NCBI GenBank assembly: GCA_905200435.1
Contig: CAJKKJ010000065.1
Span: 1 to 5,836 of the forward strand
From: an uncultured Bacillota bacterium
Lineage (GTDB): Bacteria; Bacillota_I; Bacilli_A; RF39; UBA660
DNA: 5,836 nt
Reading direction: 5' to 3'
Shown here: positions 1 to 5,836 of the stretch, piece by piece
How positions within the stretch are numbered: the stretch's first letter is position 1
Layout of the letters: every line of letters starts with the position of its first letter
Notes under the pieces: generated by a model
Seen by the model: only the letters and a program-made list of their open reading frames with translations
Told to the model about the DNA's origin: nothing
Database searches by the model: none
Translations under genes and position numbers: made by a program

Positions 1-1
1 A

Positions 2-1192
2 CTAACTATTAATTTCATTTTGTTCTTCAATTACCTTTATTCCCGGTAATTCTTTTCCTTCTAACAATTCTAATGATGCACCACCACCTGTTGAAATATG
101 CGTAAATTTTTCTTTATACCCCATATTTATTAATGCAGATGCTGTATCTCCTCCACCTACTATTGAAGTACAATGAACATTAATAATACTATCGGCTAGT
201 GCTCTTGTTCCTCCTGCAAACGCTGGTATTTCAAAGTAACCAACTGGTCCATTCCATATTATTGTTTTACTTTTTTGTATGTATGATTTAAATAAATCAA
301 TTGTTTTTGGTCCAATATCTAGGCCAATATCATTATCATTAAATTCATCATTATTTTTAGTTACTACTTTTGATTCTTCGTTTAAATCTTTTGCAACTAA
401 GCTATCAACTGGTAAAATTATTTTATCTGTTTTATTTAATAAATTTTTACAAAAATCGATTTTTTCTTCATCTAATAATGATGCACCAATATTATATCCT
501 TTGGCTTTTAAAAATGTATATGCCATTCCTCCACCAATTAGTATATAATCAGCTTTATTTATTAAGTTTTCTAATACACCTATTTTGTCTGCCACTTTTG
601 AGCCACCTATTATAACTGTTAAAGGTCTTGCTGGATTATTTAGCGCTTTATTAAATATATTTAATTCTTTTCTGATTAATAATCCAAAACAGCTTGGCAA
701 AAAGGTTGCAATTCCAACATTTGAAGCATGGGCACGATGCGCTGTTGCAAAAGCATCGTTTACATAAAAGTCTGCTAAACTACTCCAGTATTTACCTAGT
801 TCTGGATTATTTTTAGATTCTTTTTTCCCATCTATATCTTCAAATCTTGTATTTTCCATTAATAAAATATCACCATTTTTTAAATTATTGATTGCTTGTT
901 CTAACTTTTCTCCTCTTGTTTCATCTACAAATATTATTTTTTGATTTAATAACTCACTTAATCTATCAGCAACGGGTTTTAATGTTTTATTAATTTTATC
1001 TTCTACACTTTGGACTCTTCCTAAATGTGACATTAATATTATTTTTGCACCTTTGTCTTTTACTAAATTAATTGTTGGTAAAGATTCTACTATTCTATTA
1101 TCATCTTCTATTATTCCATTTTTTATTGGAACATTAAAATCACATCTTATTATTACCTTTTTATCTTTTAAATCAATATTTTCTAAATTCAT
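2..1192 (-). CDS. pgk: Phosphoglycerate kinase
   Basis: Cytosolic glycolytic enzyme that transfers phosphate from 1,3-bisphosphoglycerate to ADP, giving 3-phosphoglycerate and ATP. The 396-residue length is normal for bacterial PGK and both lobes look intact. Visible motifs: RCDFNVP (residues 16-22, substrate-binding Arg16), SHLGR (55-59), ENTRFED (113-119), NDAFATAHRAHAS (145-157), GGSKVADK (196-203), GGGMAYTFLKAKG (220-232), WNGPVGYFE (313-321), GGGDT (346-350, Mg-ADP region) and the STGGGAS loop (367-373). The ATG at 1192 is preferred over an in-frame GTG at 1201. It gives the usual family N-terminus and makes a 4-base ATGA overlap with the stop of the upstream prepilin-like gene. The bases before the ATG hold only a poor ribosome site (GAGTGG), so reinitiation by ribosomes finishing the pilin gene is likely. 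The stop is TAG, two bases inside the window, so downstream genes and any terminator are not visible. The function is near certain; the coupling is inferred. Confidence 0.97.
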   Translation of the reverse strand: MNLENIDLKDKKVIIRCDFNVPIKNGIIEDDNRIVESLPTINLVKDKGAKIILMSHLGRVQSVEDKINKTLKPVADRLSELLNQKIIFVDETRGEKLEQAINNLKNGDILLMENTRFEDIDGKKESKNNPELGKYWSSLADFYVNDAFATAHRAHASNVGIATFLPSCFGLLIRKELNIFNKALNNPARPLTVIIGGSKVADKIGVLENLINKADYILIGGGMAYTFLKAKGYNIGASLLDEEKIDFCKNLLNKTDKIILPVDSLVAKDLNEESKVVTKNNDEFNDNDIGLDIGPKTIDLFKSYIQKSKTIIWNGPVGYFEIPAFAGGTRALADSIINVHCTSIVGGGDTASALINMGYKEKFTHISTGGGASLELLEGKELPGIKVIEEQNEINS

Positions 1193-1581
1193 TTTTTCCA
1201 CTCTATTTCTACTTTATATGTTAATTCATTATTGCTATTTTTACTTACAATTATTTTACCACTTTCCATCTTTTTTTTATTTTTGGGATTTATTGGAAGT
1301 TCATCAATAATTCCTGCTTCAATTAAATCGGTCATTTTTATTTCATATACATTACCACTTTTTAATGTTTCATCTACTTTACGATATATACCTGGCAAAT
1401 TAACATAATTATCAGCGGCCATTTCTATATTTTTTATTAATGTTTGATATTCTTGATCATTTGAATTTTCTATTGTTTTACTTAGTGATGTAAAGGAAAT
1501 TGTTAGTATTATACTTAATACAAGGATAATTGCAATTAGTTCAACAAGTGTAAAACCATTTTTCTTTGTAAAAAGAGGCAT
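1189..1581 (-). CDS. Type IV prepilin-like protein (N-terminal cleavage/methylation motif)
   Basis: A 130-residue protein with a textbook class III (prepilin) signal: a short basic leader MPLFTKKNG, then FTLVELIAII. Cleavage after Gly9 by a prepilin peptidase would leave Phe as residue 1 and the conserved Glu at mature position 5. Residues 10-30 are a continuous hydrophobic helix that would anchor the subunit in the membrane and pack the filament core. The rest (about 100 residues, no cysteine) is a small soluble domain with segments DLIEAGIIDELPINP (85-99) and a beta-rich, lysine-rich end, as in many small Firmicutes pilins and pseudopilins. It resembles ComGC-like competence pseudopilins in size, but I cannot assign it to a named subunit. 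No peptidase, ATPase or other pilus gene is in the window. It begins on the last base of the gap stop codon (TAATG) behind a strong SD (AGGAGG, 6-nt spacer), and its TGA stop overlaps the pgk start. Being wedged between gap and pgk is unusual. The prepilin class is sure; the role is unknown. Confidence 0.9.
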   Translation of the reverse strand: MPLFTKKNGFTLVELIAIILVLSIILTISFTSLSKTIENSNDQEYQTLIKNIEMAADNYVNLPGIYRKVDETLKSGNVYEIKMTDLIEAGIIDELPINPKNKKKMESGKIIVSKNSNNELTYKVEIEWKK

Positions 1582-1593
1582 TACTTGCCTCCT
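1570..1593 (-). promoter_or_regulatory. Hairpin covering the ribosome site and start codon of the prepilin gene
   Basis: On the minus-strand transcript AGGAGGCA (1593-1586) pairs with TGCCUCUU (1580-1573) around the loop AGUAA: eight pairs, one of them G-U, with a G/C-rich core. The 5' arm is the pilin SD; the 3' arm contains the U and G of its AUG; the gap stop codon is in the loop. A run of five U (1574-1570) follows. It could block pilin translation unless ribosomes arrive from gap, or act as a weak intrinsic terminator/attenuator after gap. The pairing is seen directly; the function is inferred. Confidence 0.6.
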
Positions 1594-2585
1594 AAATATT
1601 TAGCGGTTCTTACCATTTGGGCACTATAACCCATTTCATTATCATACCAGGCAACTACTTTTACTAATTGTTTTCCATTATCATCTAAAACTGTTGTTAA
1701 TAGTGAATCTACTAAACTTCCTAAACGACTTACAATTATATCACTTGACACGATTGGATCATTAGTTATTTTTATTGTTTCATTTTGATTATCATAGAAA
1801 GCTTTATTTATTTCTTCTTTTGTTACATTTTGTTTTAATTCTAGTGTTAAATCAACTACTGAACCATCTGTTACTGGAACTCTTAAAGCACTTCCAGCAA
1901 GTTTACCATTTAAATTAGGTAAAACTAAACCTATAGCTTTTGCTGCTCCTGTGGATGATGGAACTATGTTAGCTGCTCCAGCTCTTCCACGACGAGCCAT
2001 GTAACCTTTTTTATGCGCTATATCTAGAATTGATTGATCATTTGTATAAGCATGTACTGTTGTCATGAATCCTTTTTCGATACCAAACGTTTTATCTAGT
2101 ATATTTAATACTGGCGCTAAACAGTTAGTTGTACATGATGCTGCTGATATAATTTTTTCATCACCAGTAAGTGTTTGATGATTTACGTTATATACGATTG
2201 TTTTACAATCACCTTTAGCAGGCGCTGATATAATTACATGTTTAGCACCTGCTTCTATATGAGCATATGCTTTTTCTACATCTACAAAATGACCTGTACA
2301 TTCAAATACTTCATCTATTTCCAATTCTTTCCATGGTAAATTCTTTGGATCTGTTTCAGAGTATATTTTTATTCTATGGTTTCCAACTATTAAATAGTCG
2401 TCTTCTGCTCTTATTTCATCTGTTCTATATGTTCTATGTGAAGTATCATATTTTAATAAATATGCAAGTTCACTAGCATTTGTTAAATCATTTATTGCAA
2501 CAACTTCAAATGCATCATCTTCTTCCATAATTCTAAATGCTAATCTTCCTATACGACCAAAACCATTTATTGCAACTTTTATCAT
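1581..2585 (-). CDS. gap: Glyceraldehyde-3-phosphate dehydrogenase
   Basis: Cytosolic enzyme that oxidises and phosphorylates glyceraldehyde 3-phosphate to 1,3-bisphosphoglycerate, the substrate of the pgk product two genes downstream. Full family length, 334 residues. The Rossmann motif NGFGRIGR is at 7-14. Asp33 ends the second NAD-binding strand, as in NAD-preferring GapA enzymes. The active-site segment SCTTNC (150-155) has catalytic Cys151, with its partner His178 in VHAYTND. Phosphate-site segments are SSTGAAKAIG (210-219) and SALRVPV (232-238), and WYDNEMGYS is at 313-321. One deviation: Ile189-Ala190 replace the Leu-Pro (positions 187-188 in Bacillus stearothermophilus numbering) linked to strict NAD use. 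The start is supported by AAGGAG 7 nt before the ATG, whose first A is the last base of the upstream stop codon; only 12 nt separate the two genes. Its last codons (Gly-Gly-Lys-stop) double as the SD of the pilin gene. No adjacent cggR repressor gene is present. Confidence 0.97.
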   Translation of the reverse strand: MIKVAINGFGRIGRLAFRIMEEDDAFEVVAINDLTNASELAYLLKYDTSHRTYRTDEIRAEDDYLIVGNHRIKIYSETDPKNLPWKELEIDEVFECTGHFVDVEKAYAHIEAGAKHVIISAPAKGDCKTIVYNVNHQTLTGDEKIISAASCTTNCLAPVLNILDKTFGIEKGFMTTVHAYTNDQSILDIAHKKGYMARRGRAGAANIVPSSTGAAKAIGLVLPNLNGKLAGSALRVPVTDGSVVDLTLELKQNVTKEEINKAFYDNQNETIKITNDPIVSSDIIVSRLGSLVDSLLTTVLDDNGKQLVKVVAWYDNEMGYSAQMVRTAKYLGGK

Positions 2586-2590
2586 TTTAT

Positions 2591-2600
2591 CTCTCCTTTA
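2591..2600 (-). promoter_or_regulatory. gap: gap ribosome binding site overlapping the upstream stop codon
   Basis: The sequence TAAAGGAGAG on the minus strand contains both the TAA stop of the nucleoside kinase gene and the AAGGAG SD of gap. The two genes are thus spaced for co-transcription. The site is strong enough for independent initiation, unlike that of pgk. Confidence 0.8.
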
Positions 2601-4259
2601 TTTTTTTTCGTAGTAACAACTTCCACCTATGAATTCTCTTAATACTGAATCTTTTGGTACGTTTTCACTTGGTATTGCTAAGAAGTTTCTTAAGAAATTA
2701 ATTAATCTTATAGCTTCTGGATAGCAATCTTCATTTTCTTTAACAGAAAATAATAGTGGTTCTGCATATAATTTTAGAACACCTATTTCATATAATAGCG
2801 AAGAATTTATAACGATGTCTGCTTCATCTTGAAATGGGAAAACATACTTTTCCTCACCAGTTCTTATGCTACTCCATGAATTTAATGTATCACTTGCTGA
2901 GTATCCTCTGAAATTGTTATCACGGACCATTCTTCTTAATCTTCGTATATCACTTGTATGAATACGATTGTGATTATCTATATTTAATTGTGTTAATGGA
3001 CTTATATATATTTTATATTTGTTTTTTGCTTCTATTGCTGGTGTTAATTTCTCATTTATAGCATGTAAACCTTCTACTATTACAATATCATCGTCCCCAA
3101 GCTTTAATGTTTTACCTTTATATTCTTTTTTCCCTAATCTGAAATTAAATTCGGGCAAATTTACTTCTTTTCCATTTAATAAATCTAGTAATGTTCTATT
3201 AAATAGTGTTACATCAACTGCTTCTACGCATTCAAAATCATAACTTCCATCTTTATGTTTTGGAGTATTTTCTCTTTCAACAAAATAATCATCTGTTGAT
3301 AAATAGTGTGTTTTTAATCCTCTACTTTGTAAATATATACTTAATTTTTTTGCTGTTGTTGTTTTACCACTTGATGATGGTCCAGCAATTAGAACTATTT
3401 TTATTTTTTTATTTGATGATATTTTATTGGCGATATCACTTAACTGACTTTCATAGTATGTTTCTGATAGATTTATTAAATCTGTGAAATCTCCATTTGT
3501 TACATAGTTATTCACATCTGATGCATTTTTTATTCCAAGCATTTTACTCCAATTTTTATATTCACAAAATTTATTGAATAACATTTCATGGTGAACATAA
3601 TCAAGTGTTATGTTTGGATTTTCAATTGTTGGATAACTTACTACAAATCCTTTATCTTTTATATAGTTTACTTTAAACTCATTTATTACACCTGTTTTAT
3701 TCGCTAAATGACCATAAAAATAGTCATATACATCATCTATGCGATATAAACTGATATAAGAATTACTTATATATTTTAAAACATTTACTTTATCTTGCAT
3801 TTTTCTTTTGGCAAAATATTCTATAGCATCTGCTCTTCTCACATTGAATTTTATTATCTCCCAATCTTCATCAACTATTTTATGCATTTCTTTTTCTATA
3901 TTATTTATTAATGGTTTATTTATTTCAATTCCTGTAAGTTCGCAATAAAAACCTTTATCAATTGAATTTTCAATTCTTAGATGAGCTTTTGGTTCTATTC
4001 TTCTTAGAGCATATACTAGTATAAATTGTAATGTTCTTCCATAGACCGATAGTCCTACGCTGGTAGTTCGATCATGGAATTTAACACTACCTCCTTTTAG
4101 CATTTCATCGCTTAATTCTCTTATATCATTATCTACTTCACTTATTAATATAGGATATTTATAATTTTTATTATAGTCTTTACTTATTTCAAATAGTGTT
4201 GTTCCAACTGGATATTTCTTTTCTTCACCTTCATATGTAATTGTTATTAGTTTAGACAT
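2598..4259 (-). CDS. TGS-domain nucleoside (uridine) kinase-like protein
   Basis: A 553-residue multidomain protein. Residues 1-63 look like a TGS domain (threonyl-tRNA synthetase/GTPase/SpoT type). Residues about 64-205 resemble the threonyl-tRNA synthetase second additional (editing) domain: GFYCELTG followed by [15 protein letters not shown] matches the GFYYDF...IEKxMxxI pattern. The expected HxxxH and C/H metal ligands are missing, so editing activity is unlikely. Residues about 285-530 are a phosphoribulokinase/uridine kinase P-loop kinase: Walker A GPSSSGKT (293-300), acidic STDDYF (321-326), VEGLHAIN (395-402) and an arginine-rich lid [14 protein letters not shown] (439-452). This architecture is known in Firmicutes and is usually annotated as uridine or nucleoside kinase, which would phosphorylate uridine or cytidine in pyrimidine salvage; the true substrate is uncertain. 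The start has a strong SD, AAGGAGG, 7 nt before the ATG, behind an extended -10 promoter. It is the first gene of the unit leading into gap, the slot that cggR holds in many Bacilli. Confidence 0.88.
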   Translation of the reverse strand: MSKLITITYEGEEKKYPVGTTLFEISKDYNKNYKYPILISEVDNDIRELSDEMLKGGSVKFHDRTTSVGLSVYGRTLQFILVYALRRIEPKAHLRIENSIDKGFYCELTGIEINKPLINNIEKEMHKIVDEDWEIIKFNVRRADAIEYFAKRKMQDKVNVLKYISNSYISLYRIDDVYDYFYGHLANKTGVINEFKVNYIKDKGFVVSYPTIENPNITLDYVHHEMLFNKFCEYKNWSKMLGIKNASDVNNYVTNGDFTDLINLSETYYESQLSDIANKISSNKKIKIVLIAGPSSSGKTTTAKKLSIYLQSRGLKTHYLSTDDYFVERENTPKHKDGSYDFECVEAVDVTLFNRTLLDLLNGKEVNLPEFNFRLGKKEYKGKTLKLGDDDIVIVEGLHAINEKLTPAIEAKNKYKIYISPLTQLNIDNHNRIHTSDIRRLRRMVRDNNFRGYSASDTLNSWSSIRTGEEKYVFPFQDEADIVINSSLLYEIGVLKLYAEPLLFSVKENEDCYPEAIRLINFLRNFLAIPSENVPKDSVLREFIGGSCYYEKK

Positions 4260-4309
4260 TTTTTATCCTCCTTATACTTATTATATCAGATTTTCATATT
4301 TTGTCATAT
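4260..4309 (-). promoter_or_regulatory. Promoter and leader of the kinase-gap-pilin-pgk unit
   Basis: Read on the minus strand: a -35-like ATGACA (4307-4302, five of six consensus bases), a 16-nt spacer, then TATAAT (4285-4280) preceded by TGA, giving an extended -10 (TGnTATAAT). Transcription would start near 4273-4275, leaving a leader of about 15 nt that begins at the SD AAGGAGG (4273-4267). This is the only strong promoter seen for the four minus-strand genes. No operator sequence was recognised in it. Confidence 0.72.
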
Positions 4310-4315
4310 AATTTT

Positions 4316-4356
4316 TTGAATACTTTACAAAATTTGTTCTATTATATTATTAGGAG
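4316..4356 (+). promoter_or_regulatory. Candidate clpP promoter and ribosome site
   Basis: The best pair is TTGAAT (4316-4321), an 18-nt spacer and TATTAT (4340-4345). This would place the start near the SD AGGAG (4352-4356), so the leader would be very short, as on the opposite strand. An alternative is the perfect TATAAT at 4307-4312, which would give a leader of about 45 nt but lacks a good -35 box. Neither choice is firm. Confidence 0.4.
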
Positions 4357-4363
4357 AGTGAAT

Positions 4364-4933
4364 ATGAATTTAATACCTAGTGTTATTGAAAAGTGTTATG
4401 GTGGAGAAAGAGCTTATGATATTTATTCCAGGCTTTTAAAAGATAGAATTGTTTTACTTTGTGGTGAAATTGATGATAATGTTAGTAATATTGTAATTGG
4501 TGAACTTTTATATTTGGATTCTCTTAATCATAACGATATTAGTTTATATATTAATTCACCTGGTGGTAGTGTTACGGCGGGTATGGCTATTTATGATACA
4601 ATGAATTTTATTAAGAGTAATGTTTCAACTATTTGTATTGGTATGTGTGCTAGTATGGCTGCTTTTCTTTTGAGTAGTGGTACTAAAGGAAAAAGATATG
4701 CTTTACCTAATAGTGAAGTTATGATTCATCAACCACTTGGTGGAGCTAGTGGACAAGCAACAGAAATTAAGATTGCTGCTGAACATATTTTAAAAACTAA
4801 AGACAAACTTAATAAGATTTTATCTGATAATACTGGTAAGAGTATCAAAATCATTGAAAAAGATACTGACAGAGATAATTATATGTCTGCAAGTGAAGCT
4901 TTAGAATATGGTTTAATAGATAAAGTATTATAA
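4364..4933 (+). CDS. clpP: ATP-dependent Clp protease proteolytic subunit
   Basis: Serine peptidase that forms a double-heptamer chamber and degrades proteins unfolded by ClpX or ClpC-type ATPases; central to protein quality control and stress responses. The 189 residues closely follow Bacillus ClpP from the first residue ([10 protein letters not shown]). The triad is intact: Ser97 in GMCASMAAF, His122 in MIHQPLGG, and Asp171 in [10 protein letters not shown]. The oxyanion strand [15 protein letters not shown] (65-79) and the handle helix with QATEI are present. The C-terminus stops at GLIDKVL, several residues shorter than in Bacillus subtilis. The ATG at 4364 is chosen over an in-frame TTG at 4301. 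It matches the family N-terminus and has AGGAG (4352-4356) 7 nt upstream, while the extra 21 residues would be unlike ClpP. Transcribed divergently from the kinase-gap-pgk unit and convergently with the lipid kinase. No CtsR or CIRCE operator was recognised upstream. Confidence 0.97.
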   Translation: MNLIPSVIEKCYGGERAYDIYSRLLKDRIVLLCGEIDDNVSNIVIGELLYLDSLNHNDISLYINSPGGSVTAGMAIYDTMNFIKSNVSTICIGMCASMAAFLLSSGTKGKRYALPNSEVMIHQPLGGASGQATEIKIAAEHILKTKDKLNKILSDNTGKSIKIIEKDTDRDNYMSASEALEYGLIDKVL

Positions 4934-4954
4934 AAATCAGGTTTCCCTGATTTT
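4928..4954 (-). terminator. Same hairpin acting as terminator of the lipid kinase gene
   Basis: Read from the opposite strand, the same nine-pair stem is closed by a stable GAAA (GNRA) tetraloop and ends in TTTTTATAA. The TAA stop of the lipid kinase gene (4955-4953) overlaps the base of the stem. One hairpin therefore probably serves both convergent genes, whose stop codons are only 19 nt apart. Confidence 0.75.
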
Positions 4955-4960
4955 ATTTTT
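4933..4960 (+). terminator. Rho-independent terminator of clpP
   Basis: Nine perfect base pairs, AAAATCAGG (4933-4941) with CCTGATTTT (4946-4954), closed by the four-base loop TTTC and followed by ATTTTT. It begins on the last base of the clpP stop codon, the expected place and form for an intrinsic terminator. Confidence 0.85.
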
Positions 4961-5836
4961 GAATAAATAATTTATTTATATTTTTCTTAGGTAATTGAAT
5001 AGGTACTTTATAGGTATTTTTTATTTCATATCTATTTGTTCTTAGTTTAAATTTTTCGCCGTCAAGAGTCCACGCTTTTGGATCCGTTATTGTTAATTTT
5101 ATGCTATTTGTTTTATAGAAAAATAAACCTGGTACATTATTTATTTTTTCTCTTCCTAACATAACTAGTGTTCTTAATATATCTCTTTTTTTTAGTAGAT
5201 TACAAAATAGTACTTCAAATTTATCATCATTTAATTTTACATCATCATATATATTGTCTATTCCACCTACTCTTGTTGCATTGGTTATTAATACTAACGA
5301 AAATAATCCTTCATATTTTTCGCCATTTACTTCATAGGTGATGTGGTGCAATTTTTGTTTTTTAAATACTTCTTTTACTGCTCTAAATATATATGCTAAA
5401 TATCCTAAATATTGTTTTAGTTCTCTTTTTGTTTCATATGATACAGCTGTATAATTACCATATCCCGCTACGTATACAAATGGAGTTCCATTTATTGTGC
5501 ATATATCTATTTCTTTTTTTGTTCCTTCTAAGGCAACTCTTATATTATTTTGCATATTTCTTGTATATCCATACATTGCACCAATATCATTTGCTGTACC
5601 AGATGGAATATGAGCAATCGGAAGCATTTTTTTTCTTTGAACATTACCTGTTATTATTTCATTGAATGTGCCATCTCCTCCAAATGACATTACTAAATCT
5701 ATATCATCGCTTAGTGTTGGCATTATTTCTTCAGCATGTCCTTTATACTCGGTTATTATTATTTGAACATCATAATCATATTCATTAAATATTTTGGTTA
5801 TTGTATCTTTTAGATTTTGGTTTACTCTTTTTACTA
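4953..5836 (-). CDS. Diacylglycerol/lipid kinase family protein (YegS/BmrU/DagK type), 5' end outside window
   Basis: Likely uses ATP to phosphorylate a lipid such as diacylglycerol, feeding it back into phosphatidic acid synthesis at the cytoplasmic membrane face. The reading frame stays open to the right edge, so the ATG at 5723 is internal. Upstream codons read VKRVNQNLKDTITKIF...ITEYKGHAEEI, the normal strand and helix before the nucleotide motif. 293 residues are visible; the missing part probably holds the first 10-20 residues with the usual NPxSG strand. Motifs (counted from the first visible residue): GGDGT at 52-56, PSGTAND at 77-83, and LDGEKF with the catalytic-type Glu at about 260. 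The segment IYDDVKLNDDKFEV is typical of the C-terminal sandwich domain. Its TAA lies inside the shared terminator hairpin. The family is secure. The lipid substrate is not: a DgkB-like diacylglycerol kinase is the best guess, with undecaprenol or another lipid alcohol possible. Confidence 0.9.
   Translation of the reverse strand, partial: VKRVNQNLKDTITKIFNEYDYDVQIIITEYKGHAEEIMPTLSDDIDLVMSFGGDGTFNEIITGNVQRKKMLPIAHIPSGTANDIGAMYGYTRNMQNNIRVALEGTKKEIDICTINGTPFVYVAGYGNYTAVSYETKRELKQYLGYLAYIFRAVKEVFKKQKLHHITYEVNGEKYEGLFSLVLITNATRVGGIDNIYDDVKLNDDKFEVLFCNLLKKRDILRTLVMLGREKINNVPGLFFYKTNSIKLTITDPKAWTLDGEKFKLRTNRYEIKNTYKVPIQLPKKNINKLFIQK

Noticed and set aside
279..767. Plus-strand open frames opposite pgk, and similar ones opposite gap, the kinase and the lipid kinase
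   Set aside because: They are low-complexity antisense shadows rich in Leu, Phe, Ser and Tyr, without family motifs or ribosome sites, lying opposite strongly conserved genes.
1186..1191. Mycoplasma-type code (TGA = Trp)
   Set aside because: The pilin TGA is followed two codons later by an in-frame TAG, so reading TGA as Trp would add only two residues. However, all other tryptophans in the window use TGG, which would be very unlikely at this base composition under that code.
1193..1201. GTG start of pgk three codons upstream
   Set aside because: The ATG at 1192 overlaps the pilin stop as ATGA and gives the typical PGK N-terminus; the GTG has no better ribosome site.
4284..4307. CtsR-like heptad repeat on the minus strand (TGACAAA ATA TGAAAAT) upstream of clpP
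   Set aside because: It only loosely resembles RGTCAAA-NAN-RGTCAAA, and the differing bases fall in the core of both heptads. In AT-rich DNA this can arise by chance; it also coincides with promoter elements. No CIRCE element is present either.
4301..4363. In-frame TTG start extending clpP by 21 residues
   Set aside because: The extension is unlike ClpP N-termini and overlaps the promoter region. The ATG at 4364 has a well-placed AGGAG and gives the standard MNLIPxVIE start.
5721..5723. ATG at 5723 as the start of the lipid kinase
   Set aside because: It would remove the conserved strand and helix before GGDGT. The frame is open upstream to the window edge with family-like sequence (TEYKGHAEEI), and no SD precedes this ATG.

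Overview
The window is very AT-rich, with A/T-ending codons dominating every gene. Strong Shine-Dalgarno (SD) sites precede most genes, and every gene family has its closest familiar relatives in low-GC Gram-positive bacteria (Firmicutes/Bacilli, including the uncultured gut lineages near Erysipelotrichia and Mollicutes). All tryptophans are written TGG, and the only in-frame TGA acts as a stop (in a gene whose next in-frame stop is two codons further on). This favours the standard bacterial code over the Mycoplasma code. The exact species cannot be told. No rRNA, tRNA, CRISPR, insertion sequence or prophage signal was seen.

Positions 2-4259, minus strand: a tightly packed four-gene unit read from right to left. 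First is a TGS-domain nucleoside (uridine) kinase-like protein, then gap (GAPDH), a small type IV prepilin-like protein, and pgk (phosphoglycerate kinase). gap begins 12 nt after the kinase. The gap and pilin genes share one base (TAATG). The pilin and pgk genes share four bases (ATGA). The only convincing promoter is upstream of the kinase gene, in the divergent spacer. gap and pgk catalyse consecutive glycolytic steps, so the pilin gene between them is the surprise of the window. Its SD and start codon lie in a hairpin that overlaps the end of gap, and pgk itself has only a weak SD. The arrangement therefore looks like a chain of translational coupling gap -> pilin -> pgk.

Positions 4260-4363: a 104-bp divergent promoter region.

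Positions 4364-4933, plus strand: clpP, the serine peptidase subunit of the Clp protease, with an intact catalytic triad. It ends in a compact hairpin (4933-4954) that probably terminates transcription from both sides.

Positions 4953-5836, minus strand: a YegS/BmrU/DagK-type lipid kinase whose N-terminal codons lie beyond the right edge of the window.

There is no gene-free stretch over 300 bases. The main candidates for something undescribed are the prepilin embedded in the glycolytic operon and the hairpin at its start.
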